Positions 7,688 to 16,928 are shown, numbered from the stretch's first letter. The stretch is DNA of 35,495 nt from an uncultured Eubacteriales bacterium (GCA_900548145.1 URJB01000021.1:1-35495), one strand, 5' to 3'. Notes: a model not told the origin generated them from the sequence alone. Numbers and translations: made by a program.

Positions 7688-8449
7688 ATGAAAATTCTCC
7701 TTGGCGGCGCGCTGGGCCGCATGGGCCAGGAAGTGACGGCCGCAGCCGCGGAGGCGCAGGTAGAGATCGTCTGCGGCGTGGACGTGGCCTATACGGGTCA
7801 GCCGTCGGATTACCCCATCGTGACTGCTTTCGATCAGGCGACGCAGAAGGCCGACGTACTGATCGACTTTTCCCGTCCCTCGGCGCTGCCGGAGCTTTTG
7901 CAGCTGGTACGGAAAGAAAAAATGCCGGCCGTGCTGTGTACGACCGGTTATAACGAGGCGGAATTGCAGATGATCGAGGAAGCCAGCCGGGAAATCCCTG
8001 TTTTCCGCAGCGCCAACATGAGCCTTGGCGTGAACGTCCTGCGCCATCTGGTGCAGGAGGCCGCCCGCGCCTTAGGCGAGGACTTCGACGTGGAGATCGT
8101 GGAGCGCCACCACCGCATGAAGGCGGACAGCCCCAGCGGCACCGCGCTGATGCTTTACGACTCGGTGAAGGAAGCCACGGAAACCCTGCGCCAGCCGGTA
8201 TTCGGCCGCTATGGGCGCACCGCCCAGCGCCAGCCCGGCGAAGTGGGCATCCACGCCGTGCGCGGCGGAACCATTACCGGCGAACACGAGGTCTGCTTCT
8301 ATGGCGACGGCGAAGAACTGATCCTGACCCATCGGGCGGAGAAGCGTTCGCTCTTTGCCCGGGGTGCGCTGCGGGCCGCCGCCTTCCTGATGGACAAGCC
8401 TGCCGGAAAGTACGACATGCAGGACCTGATCGAAGAAATGCTTCGTTAA
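7688..8449 (+). CDS. dapB: 4-hydroxy-tetrahydrodipicolinate reductase
   Basis: 253 residues. The N-terminal nucleotide-binding motif is MKILLGGALGRMGQEV. The family active-site signature is EIVERHHRMKADSPSGTA, with the catalytic His pair and Lys. The C-terminus closes with the usual MDLI-like helix (MQDLIEEMLR). It reduces the DapA product with NAD(P)H toward diaminopimelate. A GAGG site lies about 12 bases before the ATG. Its last four bases overlap the end of the convergent XRE gene, so antisense transcription over the 3' ends is likely. Confidence 0.96.
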   Translation: MKILLGGALGRMGQEVTAAAAEAQVEIVCGVDVAYTGQPSDYPIVTAFDQATQKADVLIDFSRPSALPELLQLVRKEKMPAVLCTTGYNEAELQMIEEASREIPVFRSANMSLGVNVLRHLVQEAARALGEDFDVEIVERHHRMKADSPSGTALMLYDSVKEATETLRQPVFGRYGRTAQRQPGEVGIHAVRGGTITGEHEVCFYGDGEELILTHRAEKRSLFARGALRAAAFLMDKPAGKYDMQDLIEEMLR

Positions 8450-8778
8450 CCCTCGGCGGACGGGCCGTTCCAGTCGTCCAGATGGCTCTGCAGGGTGGAC
8501 AGAATCTCATGCATTACATAGCGCTGGCCGCGGCTTAGACCGTCGGGGCCGCTGTCGTTACGCACGGTATTCAGGCTGTCGCACAGAAGGTAATCCACGC
8601 CCACGTGCAGGGCGTTGGCCAGCGCCACCAGCGTTTCCAGACTGGCCTTGCGGGAGCCGCGCTCCAGATGGCCGATGAAGGAAGTAGTCACGCCCACCTG
8701 CCGGGCCAGCTGCTCCTGAGTCATGCCCTGCTCCACCCGGCGCTTGCGGATTCTTTTTCCCAACGCGAAATAGTCCAT
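8446..8778 (-). CDS. XRE-family helix-turn-helix regulator
   Basis: 110 residues. Residues 7-62 are a textbook HTH_3 domain (LGKRIRKRRVEQGMTQEQLA, then VGVTTSFIGHLERGSRKAS, then LVALANALHVGVDYLL). The C-terminal 45 residues are helical and probably dimerise. AAAGGAG lies 8 bases before the ATG. Just upstream are two GAACGAA direct repeats and GGAATATTTTTCC, which could be an operator (inference). The target is unknown; neighbours suggest either itself or DegV. It is convergent with dapB with a 4-base overlap. Confidence 0.9.
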   Translation of the reverse strand: MDYFALGKRIRKRRVEQGMTQEQLARQVGVTTSFIGHLERGSRKASLETLVALANALHVGVDYLLCDSLNTVRNDSGPDGLSRGQRYVMHEILSTLQSHLDDWNGPSAEG

Positions 8779-8870
8779 ATTTGACGCTCCTTTCGTTCAA
8801 AAACTTCGTTCGGAAAAATATTCCATTTTTCGACATGTTTCGTGGTAATTTGTACCATCATCTTTAGAAA

Positions 8871-8920
8871 AAAACCTCCGTTTCATTTTTCGCTTTGTGG
8901 GGGATGAGCGGAGGTTTTTT
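8871..8920 (-). terminator. Rho-independent terminator of the degV-like gene
   Basis: Read on the minus strand: AAAAAACCTCCG, a 25-base loop, then CGGAGG followed by a run of seven T. It begins about 8 bases after the DegV stop. The symmetric A/T flanks could work both ways. Confidence 0.85.
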
Positions 8921-8927
8921 GCGTTTG

Positions 8928-9806
8928 TTAATAGGGGCGTTCCTTTCCGAAGAAGCACACGGCTACCGTGCCCGGGCCGCAGTGCGCGCCGATCACGGGG
9001 CCCACATAGCGGGTGGAGATATTGCCCAGACCGGGGATCTTCTCCCGGAGCAGCTGCGCCAGCCGGTCGGCGTCCTCGGGCGCGTCGGCATGCAGCACAT
9101 ACATTTCCGCCTCGGCGGGATCGTCGATGTTCTGAGCGGCCAGCTCCGCCAGCGTGCGCAGCGCCTGCTTGCGGCCCCGCACCTTGTCCGTGGACAGCAG
9201 CTTGCCGTTCCTGCCCTCTGTGATGATGGGCTTCAGATCCAGCATGGTGCCTACGGTAGCGGCCACGGCGCTGATGCGTCCGCCCCGGCGCAGGTAGGTC
9301 AAATCGTCCACCGTAAAGAAGGCCTGAGAACGGCTCTTGTTTTCTTCCAGCCACGCGGCCACTTCGTCCATGGTCTTGCCCTGCCGGTACAGCTCGTGAG
9401 CCTTCAGCACCAGAATGCTCTGGGGCAGCGAAATGCTCAGGGTATCCACCACGATCATGCGGCGCTCGGGGTAACGCTGCAGAAGCTCCTCCCGGGCGGC
9501 GTAGATATTCTGAATGGTGCCGGACAGCTGGCTGGAAAACGCCACGAACAGGATATCCCGGCCTGCGGCGAACACGGGCTCGAAGTATTCCTCGTAGGCG
9601 GCGGTAGGCAGCAGGGACGTGACCGGCGCGGCGCCCTTGCGCATGGCGTCGAAGAACTCCTTTTCCCTGCCGTTGCGGCCCAGATCGTCAAAGTATTCCT
9701 TGCCGTCCACCATGTAGGGCATGTAGACCATGTTCAGCTCCAGCTCGTCTACAAACCGAAACGGCAGATCGGAGTCCGAATCCGTGAAGAATGCGTATGA
9801 ATTCAT
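8928..9806 (-). CDS. DegV family fatty-acid-binding protein (FakB-like)
   Basis: 292 residues. It starts with the family hallmark FTDSDSDLP, followed by GKEYFDD, PVTSLLPTAAYEEYF, FSSQLSGTIQNI, VVDTLSISLPQ, YLRRGGRIS and the C-terminal GPVIGAHCGPGTVAVCF. DegV/FakB proteins hold a fatty acid and, with a FakA kinase, feed phospholipid synthesis; no fakA is in this window, so substrate and partner are inferred. ATG at 9806 follows AAGGAGG by 4 bases; upstream codons in frame lack a site. It is monocistronic, with its own promoter and terminator. Confidence 0.93.
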   Translation of the reverse strand: MNSYAFFTDSDSDLPFRFVDELELNMVYMPYMVDGKEYFDDLGRNGREKEFFDAMRKGAAPVTSLLPTAAYEEYFEPVFAAGRDILFVAFSSQLSGTIQNIYAAREELLQRYPERRMIVVDTLSISLPQSILVLKAHELYRQGKTMDEVAAWLEENKSRSQAFFTVDDLTYLRRGGRISAVAATVGTMLDLKPIITEGRNGKLLSTDKVRGRKQALRTLAELAAQNIDDPAEAEMYVLHADAPEDADRLAQLLREKIPGLGNISTRYVGPVIGAHCGPGTVAVCFFGKERPY

Positions 9807-9866
9807 AGTTCCTCCTTGTGTCAGATGATTCCATGAAATGATATGATGGCGTATAAATCCAATGCT

Positions 9867-9895
9867 ATTGTAGCGGATTTTTGTCTGAAAAGCAA
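9867..9895 (-). promoter_or_regulatory. Sigma-A type promoter for degV-like gene
   Basis: TTGCTT, 17 bases, TACAAT on the minus strand, about 60 bases before the start codon. The -10 is good and the -35 weak. Confidence 0.5.
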
Positions 9896-9932
9896 TGTTC
9901 CGGGGCGGCAAGTTTCAAATGTGTCTTTTCCC

Positions 9933-10871
9933 TTAGCGGGTGGTTTCCATCTGGCTGTCGAAAAACAGGGGCGTTCCGCCTGTGTGCAGGAACAAAATCC
10001 GCTCGTTTCGCAGCCCCAGCCGGCGAATTTCCTGCACCATGCCGTAATAGCCCTTACCCACGTAGGTCAGATCCATGGGCATTCCGTAGCGGCGGAAGAC
10101 CTGCCGGGCGCATTCCGCCATTTCCGGGGTGGATACGCCATATTGCAGCGCGTAGCGGTCGGTGAACTGAAGCTCCGGGCCGCAGTATTTCTCCCCCAGA
10201 AAAGCCTCCACATACCGGCGCAGATGCGCCTTGCCGTTTTCCTCACTCCGGGCGATAGAGATACCGTGAATCTCCGTATCGCCCCCATCCAGCAAACGGC
10301 CGCACAATAGTCCGGCCTGCGTCATGCCCGTGCCCGCCGCCAGAAACAGCCGGTCAAAGGAACAGCCCAGCTCCTGTTGCTGGCGCAGAATTTCCGGCCA
10401 TACCTTTCGATAAGCGCGCACCGGCGTGGCCAGATTGCCCTGCCCGGTGGAGTCGCCGTAAATATAATAAGGCTTCCGCCCCTGCCGCCGGCTTTCCGCC
10501 AGCGCCCGTTCCACCGCCTCCCCTACGCCGGTTTTCAGGCAGGGGACGATCTGCGCTCCGAAGCTTTCGCAGAAGCGCTGGTTAAAGCTGGGACGGCGCT
10601 GGCCGTCGTCATCCGCCGGGGACAGGATGGTGCAGGGAATGTTCCGGGCGCAGCAGAGGTTGCTCAGCACCCGGCAGAGGTTGGAGCGGGCGTTTCCGTA
10701 GGCGATCAGGTGGTCTTTCCCCTGCCGCTCCATATCCGCCAGGTATTCCAGCCCGATGCGGGCCTTGTTGCCGCCGAAGGAGTAGGGCAGCAGGTCTTCA
10801 CGCTTTACATAGACGCGGTTTCCCTGCTCGTCCTCCCAAAGAAATTGGATCGGCGTGGGGGCAAAATCCAT
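9933..10871 (-). CDS. PLP-dependent enzyme of the ACC deaminase / D-cysteine desulfhydrase family
   Basis: 312 residues. It opens with TPIQFLWEDEQGNRVYVKRED and the PLP-lysine region SFGGNKAR. NARSNLCRVLSN stands where relatives carry a substrate-binding QSNHAR-type motif, and AAGTGMTQAGLL is the phosphate-binding glycine loop. Family members remove sulfur or amino groups from small D- or cyclic amino acids; the substrate here is unknown. ATG at 10871 is 8 bases after AAGGAAG; GTG at 10880 is less well placed. It lies 22 bases after a glycosyltransferase gene, and the tight pairing suggests a shared role in making or modifying an amino-acid-decorated glycan (speculation). Confidence 0.85.
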   Translation of the reverse strand: MDFAPTPIQFLWEDEQGNRVYVKREDLLPYSFGGNKARIGLEYLADMERQGKDHLIAYGNARSNLCRVLSNLCCARNIPCTILSPADDDGQRRPSFNQRFCESFGAQIVPCLKTGVGEAVERALAESRRQGRKPYYIYGDSTGQGNLATPVRAYRKVWPEILRQQQELGCSFDRLFLAAGTGMTQAGLLCGRLLDGGDTEIHGISIARSEENGKAHLRRYVEAFLGEKYCGPELQFTDRYALQYGVSTPEMAECARQVFRRYGMPMDLTYVGKGYYGMVQEIRRLGLRNERILFLHTGGTPLFFDSQMETTR

Positions 10872-10893
10872 GGCGGGCACTTCCTTTTCTGAT

Positions 10894-11910
10894 TCAATGC
10901 TTGCTTTCCTTGGCTCCCCGGCGTTTTAGCGCGTCAATCCAGCGGCGGGGAAGAAGGTGCTTGGCGGCGTATACACATTTCTGCTTCAGGGGCAGCTGCC
11001 GCCGCACCCGGCGCAGGTCGGCCTGATGGGCGGGATGCTTTTCGTCCGTATTCCACAATTCCACAAACAGATAGCGGTCCCGCAGGGGTGCAAGCCCGGC
11101 CCGATAGCGTCCGCCGGTCATTTCGTCCACCTCATCCAGCATGTCTACCACGCTGGCCGCCCGGCGGGCGGTACGGACGGCGTTTTCCTTTTTCCACACC
11201 TGAAAGGCGCTGCCGGGCACGTTTTCCCGGTACACGCAGGCGTAGCGGTGCAGATACTCTCCGCTGCCCAGCGCGGTAAAATATAGCCGCATTTTCAGAT
11301 CGCCGTGCTCGCACATCCGGTGGTGATACGCCTCGCTGACCTGCTCCCACAGGGCCCGGGGGAAGAAAAACCCCGCGGTGGGCACAAAGCTCAGCGCCGC
11401 CATTTCCCCCAGATCGTATCGGTGATCCGCCCCGTAATAGGCGGGCCGCTCCGACTCATAATAGGGCACGAACTCCCGGGCGTGTTCCCGCCAGTCCGGG
11501 CCGAAGGACTTGCTTTCCTCCACGATATATCCGTTGGTAAAACAGAAGGTGCAGTCGGGGTGACTTTCCATATAATCGGCCTGTGCCTGCAGCTTGCCGT
11601 CATCGCACCAGAAATCGTCGCCTTCGCACAGGGCGATATACTTTCCCCTCGCCCGGGGAAAATTGAAGGTCTCGTTGATGGGCACGCCCTTGGAATACTG
11701 GTTTTCCTTCTCGAACACAGGGCAGACGACGTCCGGGTAACGCCGGGCGTATTCCTCCAGAATTTCCACGGTGCCGTCGCCGGAGCAGTCGTCATGCACC
11801 AGAATTTCAAAAGGAAAATCCGTTTTCTGGCTCAGAAAGCTGTCCAGCGTCTGCCGGATGTAGCGGCTGTGCTGATAGGTAGTGGTGCAAATGCTCACCA
11901 ACGGTTCCAT
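10894..11910 (-). CDS. Family 2 glycosyltransferase (GT-A fold)
   Basis: 338 residues. The N-terminal LVSICTTTYQHSRYIRQTL and the nucleotide-sugar site VHDDCSGDGT lead to the metal-binding acidic motif CEGDDFWCDDGKL near residue 100. The C-terminal part is helical and basic, ending RRGAKESKH. No membrane segment is seen, so it is probably a cytosolic or peripheral enzyme that adds a single sugar to a surface glycan or protein; donor and acceptor are unknown. AAGGAGG is 7 bases before the ATG. A strong promoter lies at 11956-11984. It is co-transcribed with the downstream PLP enzyme. Confidence 0.9.
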   Translation of the reverse strand: MEPLVSICTTTYQHSRYIRQTLDSFLSQKTDFPFEILVHDDCSGDGTVEILEEYARRYPDVVCPVFEKENQYSKGVPINETFNFPRARGKYIALCEGDDFWCDDGKLQAQADYMESHPDCTFCFTNGYIVEESKSFGPDWREHAREFVPYYESERPAYYGADHRYDLGEMAALSFVPTAGFFFPRALWEQVSEAYHHRMCEHGDLKMRLYFTALGSGEYLHRYACVYRENVPGSAFQVWKKENAVRTARRAASVVDMLDEVDEMTGGRYRAGLAPLRDRYLFVELWNTDEKHPAHQADLRRVRRQLPLKQKCVYAAKHLLPRRWIDALKRRGAKESKH

Positions 11911-11955
11911 GGGCAGACCTCCTTGGGATGATCAAACACACATAAATCATCCAAA

Positions 11956-11984
11956 ATTGTACCCGAGCGGCGGAAAACTGTCAA
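11956..11984 (-). promoter_or_regulatory. Strong sigma-A promoter for the glycosyltransferase-PLP operon
   Basis: TTGACA, 17 bases, TACAAT on the minus strand, 46 bases before the start codon. Confidence 0.8.
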
Positions 11985-12000
11985 CCGCAGGGGGACAGAC

Positions 12001-12030
12001 AAAAGCCGCGGCAATTTTGCCGCGGCTTTT
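12001..12030 (-). terminator. Terminator after the large SH3b protein gene
   Basis: Perfect inverted repeat: AAAAGCCGCGGCA, a 4-base loop, TGCCGCGGCTTTT. It is symmetric, so usable from both strands. It lies 16 bases after the stop of the 1590-residue gene. Confidence 0.9.
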
Positions 12031-12045
12031 GGGTTGGTTTCAGGA

Positions 12046-15000
12046 TCAGTCGAAGGGCACGTAATCAGGATCGTCACGGTCGTCTTCGTAGATCTTCTTA
12101 GGCTCGGTGGTTTCGGGCTTCACGGTTTCCTTGGACTCCTCAACCTTGGCAGGTTCCTTGTTGCCCTCGGCCTCCGCGGCCTTGCCGTTCTCGCTTTCCT
12201 TCTCGGCGGGCTTGCTTTCCTTGATGACGCGGGGCTTGGCGATACCGGGAGCCACGGTCACATGGAAGCTGGCATAGCTGCCTTCGCTGTACAGGTTGCC
12301 GTCCGCGTCCTTGTAGCGGGCCCGGATGCGCAGCACCTGATCCTCGCCGGTGGGGTTCTCGGTGACGTACAGCTCGCCGTCCACGATGCTGGCCTTGACG
12401 GTCTCGTCCGAGCAATAGACGCTCCACACGATGTCGTAGCCTTCCACCGCGCAGGAGACTTCCGCGCTGAAGGTGTACACCTTGCCGGGCACGACCTTGG
12501 CCACGTCGGGGCCGTAGACGGTCACGCCGATCTCGGCGGGCGCTTCTTCCTTCTTAACGGGCTTCTGCTCCTTGGCGTCCTTCTTTTCCTTTTCGTTCAC
12601 CACGACGGTCTCTTTTTCCGTCTCGGCTTCGGCGGGCGCTTCGTCCTTGGTTTTCTCGTTCTGGACAGGTTCCTCGTCGCCGCCGGAGATCACCAGCTTG
12701 ATGTTCTCATTCTTGGTATCGATCTCCGTCTTCTTTTCCTCGGCTGCGGGTTCGGCAGACTGTTCGTCCTTCTGAGTTTCCTCAGGCTGTTCAGCCGGCT
12801 GGATCTCTTCGGGCTGGGCGGTTTCTTCCTCGCCGCCGGAGATCACCAGCTTGATGTTCTCATTCTTGGTATTGATCTCCGTCTTTCTGACGGCGGGCTC
12901 GGCAGGCTTTTCCTCCGCCTTGGGCTCCTCGGCGGGCTTTTCTTCCGTCTCGGGCGCTTCCTTGCTTTCTTCGTCCTTGGCGGCAGGCTCTTCCTCGCCG
13001 CCGGAGATGACCAGCGAAATGCTGTCGCTCTTCGTGTCGATGCCCTTGGCGGGAGCCGTCGCGGCTTCCTCCGGCTGGGCGGCGGGCTCGTCGTCCGCCA
13101 CGGCGAAGTCATCGTCGGGCAGGAGCGCCGCACCTTCCAGCGTCATGGTGGCGGCCTTGGCCTCCGGGGCGGTCTCCGTAATGATGAAGCTGTACTTGGC
13201 GCTGACCTCATGCGTGTTGCCGTCCTCGTCCTTGCAGGCATAACGGGCGGTCACGAAGATCTCCTTGCCCACCAGAGAGGGTTCGCCGGGCACGGTCACG
13301 ACGCAGGTATCATCCGTGGCGGTGAAGGTCACGTCGGCCTTACCATTGTTGGCAGCTACAGCGAATTCGGCCTTGGGGTTGGCCTCAGCGGCGGAGATAG
13401 CCACCTTGAAGGTAGCGGACTGGCCGATGCTGACGCTCTTCTGGCCTTCCACGAAGGTGATGCTGATGGGGGCCTCCGCGTACACCACGGTGACGTAGCA
13501 CACGGCGGTCTCGCCGGTGGGCACTGCGGTGGCGGTGACTTTCAGCTGCTTGACAGTCTCAAACTTGCTGATCTTCAGGATACCAGTGGAGGAGCCGATG
13601 GTGGTGCCGGAGCTCTTGGTCCCGTCCACGCCTTCCACGCTCCAACGCACGGTCTCGTTGTTGCTGTTCTGCACGGTGGCGATGAAGGTGGTCTCCTTGC
13701 CCGCCTGCAGCTCGCTGACGGACTTGACGATGGTCACGACAGGGGCCAGATCGCCGGTGGAGTCGTCCGTCGCGGTCTTAATGGTAGTGGAAGCGCTGTA
13801 CGCCTTGCCTTCCACGGTGGTGGAGGCCGTCACCAGCAGCTCCAGACCGGCCTTTTCGTCCGCGTCGATGGTGACGATACCGTTCTGATCGATCTTGGTC
13901 TCATCGGCGGTGCCGTTGGCCAGCGTCCAGCTCCACGTCAGGCTGTCCTGATCGCCGGTGAAGCCGGACAGCAGGGCGGTGCAGACCACGTACTTCTTGC
14001 TGGTGCCCACGGTCACGCTGTCGCGGTCGGCGTAAACTTCCGCCTTGGTCGCGGTGGTGATGGGGTTAAAGGTCGCGGTCACGGTGGCGGTATGGTCGCC
14101 GGTCTTGTTGTATTCCGCGCTGACCGCGCCGGGAACGGTGAACAGGCTCTTACCGCTGTTGGGGAAGGTGTACTCCGCAGCGGAGGTCAGGCTGATGACG
14201 GCCTTGTAGACCTTATTGGCCTCGAAGATCGTAACAGCATTGCCCTTTTCATCCTGCCAGACCACGGTGCCCTTATACTGGGCACAATCGCGGATGGCCG
14301 TCACCGGGGTCTTGCCCTTCTCGGGAGCGGTCACGCCATAGATGCAGAAGTTGTCCACTTCCTGCGTGGCGGTCAGTTTGCCAAAGTTGATGGTCACAGT
14401 GTTGCCCACCAGAGAACCGGACACGGAGGTCTTGCCGTCCACATCGGTGGCGCTGACGGAGCCCAGACGGTAGCCGCCGGTCAGGCTGGTGAAGTTCACC
14501 ACGGCCTTGTAGCTCTCGCCGGTGCGGAAGGTGCCGTTGTCCGACAGGCTGGGAGACCAGCTGATGTCGGCGCTGTAGGTCACAGTGTAGGACTTGCCCG
14601 TAGCGTCCTTCCAGACGGCGGTGTTGTTGTTCAGCTTGAGCACAGGGCTCTGGCCCACCTTGGGGGTGATGGCGGAAGTCAACGCCACGTTGACCGCATT
14701 GCCGCCCGCAACGGTGGTCTTGGCCGTAAAGGCCTTTTCATTATTGTTGATGACATAGCTGCCGGTGGCTTCTACCTTGGCGATGATCTCCTTGCCAGCA
14801 TCGCTGGAGGTGATGGTGTAGCTGGAGGTAGTGGTTCCCGACTTCTTGCCGCCGATGGTCCACGTGTACTTCACGCAGCCGGAGGCCGCCGCTTCAGACG
14901 GATTGACCTTCACAGAGATCGTCTGACCCACCTGAGGCTGGCTGCCGATGTTCTGCTTGGTGCTTTCGTTATAGAGGTAGATGCCGGTAATATTCTTGCT

Positions 15001-16818
15001 CTTCAATACAGCGCTGGTAGCGGCGCTGGTGGCGGTCGCGCCGTTGTACTTCAGCGTGACGCGGATCTGCTTGCCCACGTCGTCGGAGGTGACGGTGTAG
15101 GTATTATCCGTGCTGCTCTTGGTCACGGTGCCGATCTGCCACAGATACAGGCAGTCTGCCTTGGACAGATTCTGCGGGTCGGACACCGCGGTGATCACGT
15201 CGCCCACCACAGGCTCCGTCACGGTGAGGGACACGCTGTTCAGGGTGTACTTGCTGTTCACCGGGCTGGTGATGGCGCTGGCCACCACGCCGCCGTAGAT
15301 ACCCTGACCATAGGCGCGGACATAGATCGCCTTGCCGACATACTTGTCTTCCACCGTATAGGTGTTGCTCCAGCCGCTCTGGACAGGCTTGTCCTCGCCG
15401 GAAACATACCAGTAGTACAGCACGGAGTTGGCAGTCCGGGCCTCTGCCGGTTCGGCAGTGGCGGTCAGGGTCATGCCCACCACGGGAGCATTGCTGTCCA
15501 GCGACACCTTGGTCAGGTTGACCATCTTCACAGGCTGGCTGGCAGCGCTTTCCACCGTACCGGCGCACTTGTCCGTGCCGGTGGCCTTCACGGTGATGAC
15601 CTTGCCCATATCAAAGGCGGTAGGCGTATAGGAAGCGCCGGAGCCCATCTTGATGCCGTCCACATACCAGACATAGCTGGCGGTGGCGCTGCCGGGGGTC
15701 ACGGTAGCGGTGATCGCCTGACCCACCACAGGGAAGGACGTGCTCAGTTTGACTTCTTTCAGTTCCAGCGCGTCGGCGACCTTGGAGGTCATATCGCTGG
15801 CGGCCTGGCCGGAGAAATCGCCGGTGCCGGTGGCGTAGACCTGAATCTGCTTGCCGGAATCGGAGGCCTGCACCACATAGGTGGCTTCCTTGCCCTTTTC
15901 CACACCGGCAACGCGCCAGCTATAGGTGACGGTCGCGGAGGAGGGCGCAACGACAGCCTTCAGAATGTCGCCCGCCAAAGGCGCGGAATGGTCGGCGATG
16001 GTGTTGACAATCATCACGCCAGCAACCTTGCGTTCCTTGGTCACAGGCTGGGACAGGACGCTGACCTTCTGCCCCGCCCACTGGCCGTTGCCAGTCACGA
16101 CCAAAAGAATCTTGTGACCCACATCGGCGGTCGTGGCGGTATAAGCCGCAGCCGTGCTCAGCTTATTGGCGTCCTTGGCCTCATCCCGGTACCACTGGTA
16201 GTCCACCGTGGCCTGCGCGGGCGTGATCGTCGCCGTCAGGGTATCGCCCACCAGCGGATACTCATAATTGAGCTCCACCTTGGTCAGGGCGCTGTAGGGA
16301 ATGGGGGTGGGAGCGGGCGTAGGCGCGGGCAGGGCGATGAACTTGGTCATCATATAGCCCACGCTGGAGCCGATCATGACCCGGGTCCATTCGCCCTTGT
16401 AGCCCAGAATGGTCAAAGGCGTGCCATCGCTGTACAGGCCCAGACGACGGCCGTTGGGCGCGGTGCGCAGCCATGTGCGCTTGCCGTTGCCCGCATACAC
16501 GGTAGCGGTGCCCAGCGAAGGCGTGCTGGACGTGCTGCTGCCGCCGCTGGAAACCAGGAACTTGCTCATCATGTAGCCGGTGAGCGTGCCCGCCTGAATG
16601 CGCGTCCAGACAGTTCCCTTCTCCAACACGGTAACGACCGTGCCGGAAGGCAGCGTGGTCTGGCTGGCATAGCTGGTGCTGGGGCCAAGGCGCAGACGCA
16701 CCCCGTACTGGTTGCCGCTCTGCACGGTCGCATAGCTGGCCTCTGCCAACGTGGCGCTCATGGGCGTCATGGTCAGCAGAATCGCAGCCAGCAGCAATGT
16801 GACGACGATCTTCTTCAT
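12046..16818 (-). CDS. Large secreted SH3b / Ig-like repeat protein with acidic repeat tail
   Basis: 1590 residues. A signal peptide (MKKIVVTLLLAAILLTM..., cleavage probably after TLAEA near 27) is followed by two SH3b domains (about 28-90 and 104-165, each ending in a GYMM(S/T)KF motif) and a PAPTPAPTP hinge. Then come six Ig-like repeats of 80-95 residues (about 180-690) with the pattern PVVG-TLTATV-P..A...Y-W, YT...D.GK.I.V. Further beta domains follow, including one with GVTAPEKGKTPVTAI and Big2-like ones. After about 1230 an Ala/Glu/Lys/Pro-rich acidic tail contains three copies of (I/K)(N/D)TK...(I)LVISGG(E/D)EE, then a final beta domain and the end DDPDYVPFD. No LPXTG, SLH or choline-binding anchor is present. 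SH3b domains suggest peptidoglycan binding; the role is unknown. GGAGGG is 9 bases before the ATG. Confidence 0.9.
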   Translation of the reverse strand: MKKIVVTLLLAAILLTMTPMSATLAEASYATVQSGNQYGVRLRLGPSTSYASQTTLPSGTVVTVLEKGTVWTRIQAGTLTGYMMSKFLVSSGGSSTSSTPSLGTATVYAGNGKRTWLRTAPNGRRLGLYSDGTPLTILGYKGEWTRVMIGSSVGYMMTKFIALPAPTPAPTPIPYSALTKVELNYEYPLVGDTLTATITPAQATVDYQWYRDEAKDANKLSTAAAYTATTADVGHKILLVVTGNGQWAGQKVSVLSQPVTKERKVAGVMIVNTIADHSAPLAGDILKAVVAPSSATVTYSWRVAGVEKGKEATYVVQASDSGKQIQVYATGTGDFSGQAASDMTSKVADALELKEVKLSTSFPVVGQAITATVTPGSATASYVWYVDGIKMGSGASYTPTAFDMGKVITVKATGTDKCAGTVESAASQPVKMVNLTKVSLDSNAPVVGMTLTATAEPAEARTANSVLYYWYVSGEDKPVQSGWSNTYTVEDKYVGKAIYVRAYGQGIYGGVVASAITSPVNSKYTLNSVSLTVTEPVVGDVITAVSDPQNLSKADCLYLWQIGTVTKSSTDNTYTVTSDDVGKQIRVTLKYNGATATSAATSAVLKSKNITGIYLYNESTKQNIGSQPQVGQTISVKVNPSEAAASGCVKYTWTIGGKKSGTTTSSYTITSSDAGKEIIAKVEATGSYVINNNEKAFTAKTTVAGGNAVNVALTSAITPKVGQSPVLKLNNNTAVWKDATGKSYTVTYSADISWSPSLSDNGTFRTGESYKAVVNFTSLTGGYRLGSVSATDVDGKTSVSGSLVGNTVTINFGKLTATQEVDNFCIYGVTAPEKGKTPVTAIRDCAQYKGTVVWQDEKGNAVTIFEANKVYKAVISLTSAAEYTFPNSGKSLFTVPGAVSAEYNKTGDHTATVTATFNPITTATKAEVYADRDSVTVGTSKKYVVCTALLSGFTGDQDSLTWSWTLANGTADETKIDQNGIVTIDADEKAGLELLVTASTTVEGKAYSASTTIKTATDDSTGDLAPVVTIVKSVSELQAGKETTFIATVQNSNNETVRWSVEGVDGTKSSGTTIGSSTGILKISKFETVKQLKVTATAVPTGETAVCYVTVVYAEAPISITFVEGQKSVSIGQSATFKVAISAAEANPKAEFAVAANNGKADVTFTATDDTCVVTVPGEPSLVGKEIFVTARYACKDEDGNTHEVSAKYSFIITETAPEAKAATMTLEGAALLPDDDFAVADDEPAAQPEEAATAPAKGIDTKSDSISLVISGGEEEPAAKDEESKEAPETEEKPAEEPKAEEKPAEPAVRKTEINTKNENIKLVISGGEEETAQPEEIQPAEQPEETQKDEQSAEPAAEEKKTEIDTKNENIKLVISGGDEEPVQNEKTKDEAPAEAETEKETVVVNEKEKKDAKEQKPVKKEEAPAEIGVTVYGPDVAKVVPGKVYTFSAEVSCAVEGYDIVWSVYCSDETVKASIVDGELYVTENPTGEDQVLRIRARYKDADGNLYSEGSYASFHVTVAPGIAKPRVIKESKPAEKESENGKAAEAEGNKEPAKVEESKETVKPETTEPKKIYEDDRDDPDYVPFD
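12681..13043 (-). repeat. Coding repeats for the LVISGG motif
   Basis: Three copies inside the large gene, with their GGAGAT core at 12685, 12838 and 13003 (periods 153 and 165 bases, in frame). The two C-terminal copies are nearly identical in DNA over about 50 bases; the third is diverged. The linkers between them differ in sequence but are all Glu/Pro/Ala/Lys-rich. Confidence 0.8.
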
Positions 16819-16899
16819 AGTCCGTATCCCTCCATAAACAGCGTATCGCGGCGGTCAAACCGACAGGCCCGCCTTGTATACTGCGATAATCCATTGCAA

Positions 16900-16928
16900 A
16901 TGATACCAGATTCATTGCAATTTGTAAA
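16900..16928 (-). promoter_or_regulatory. Sigma-A promoter for the large secreted protein
   Basis: TTTACA, 17 bases, TATCAT on the minus strand, about 82 bases before the start codon, leaving a 5' leader of about 75 bases. Confidence 0.7.
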
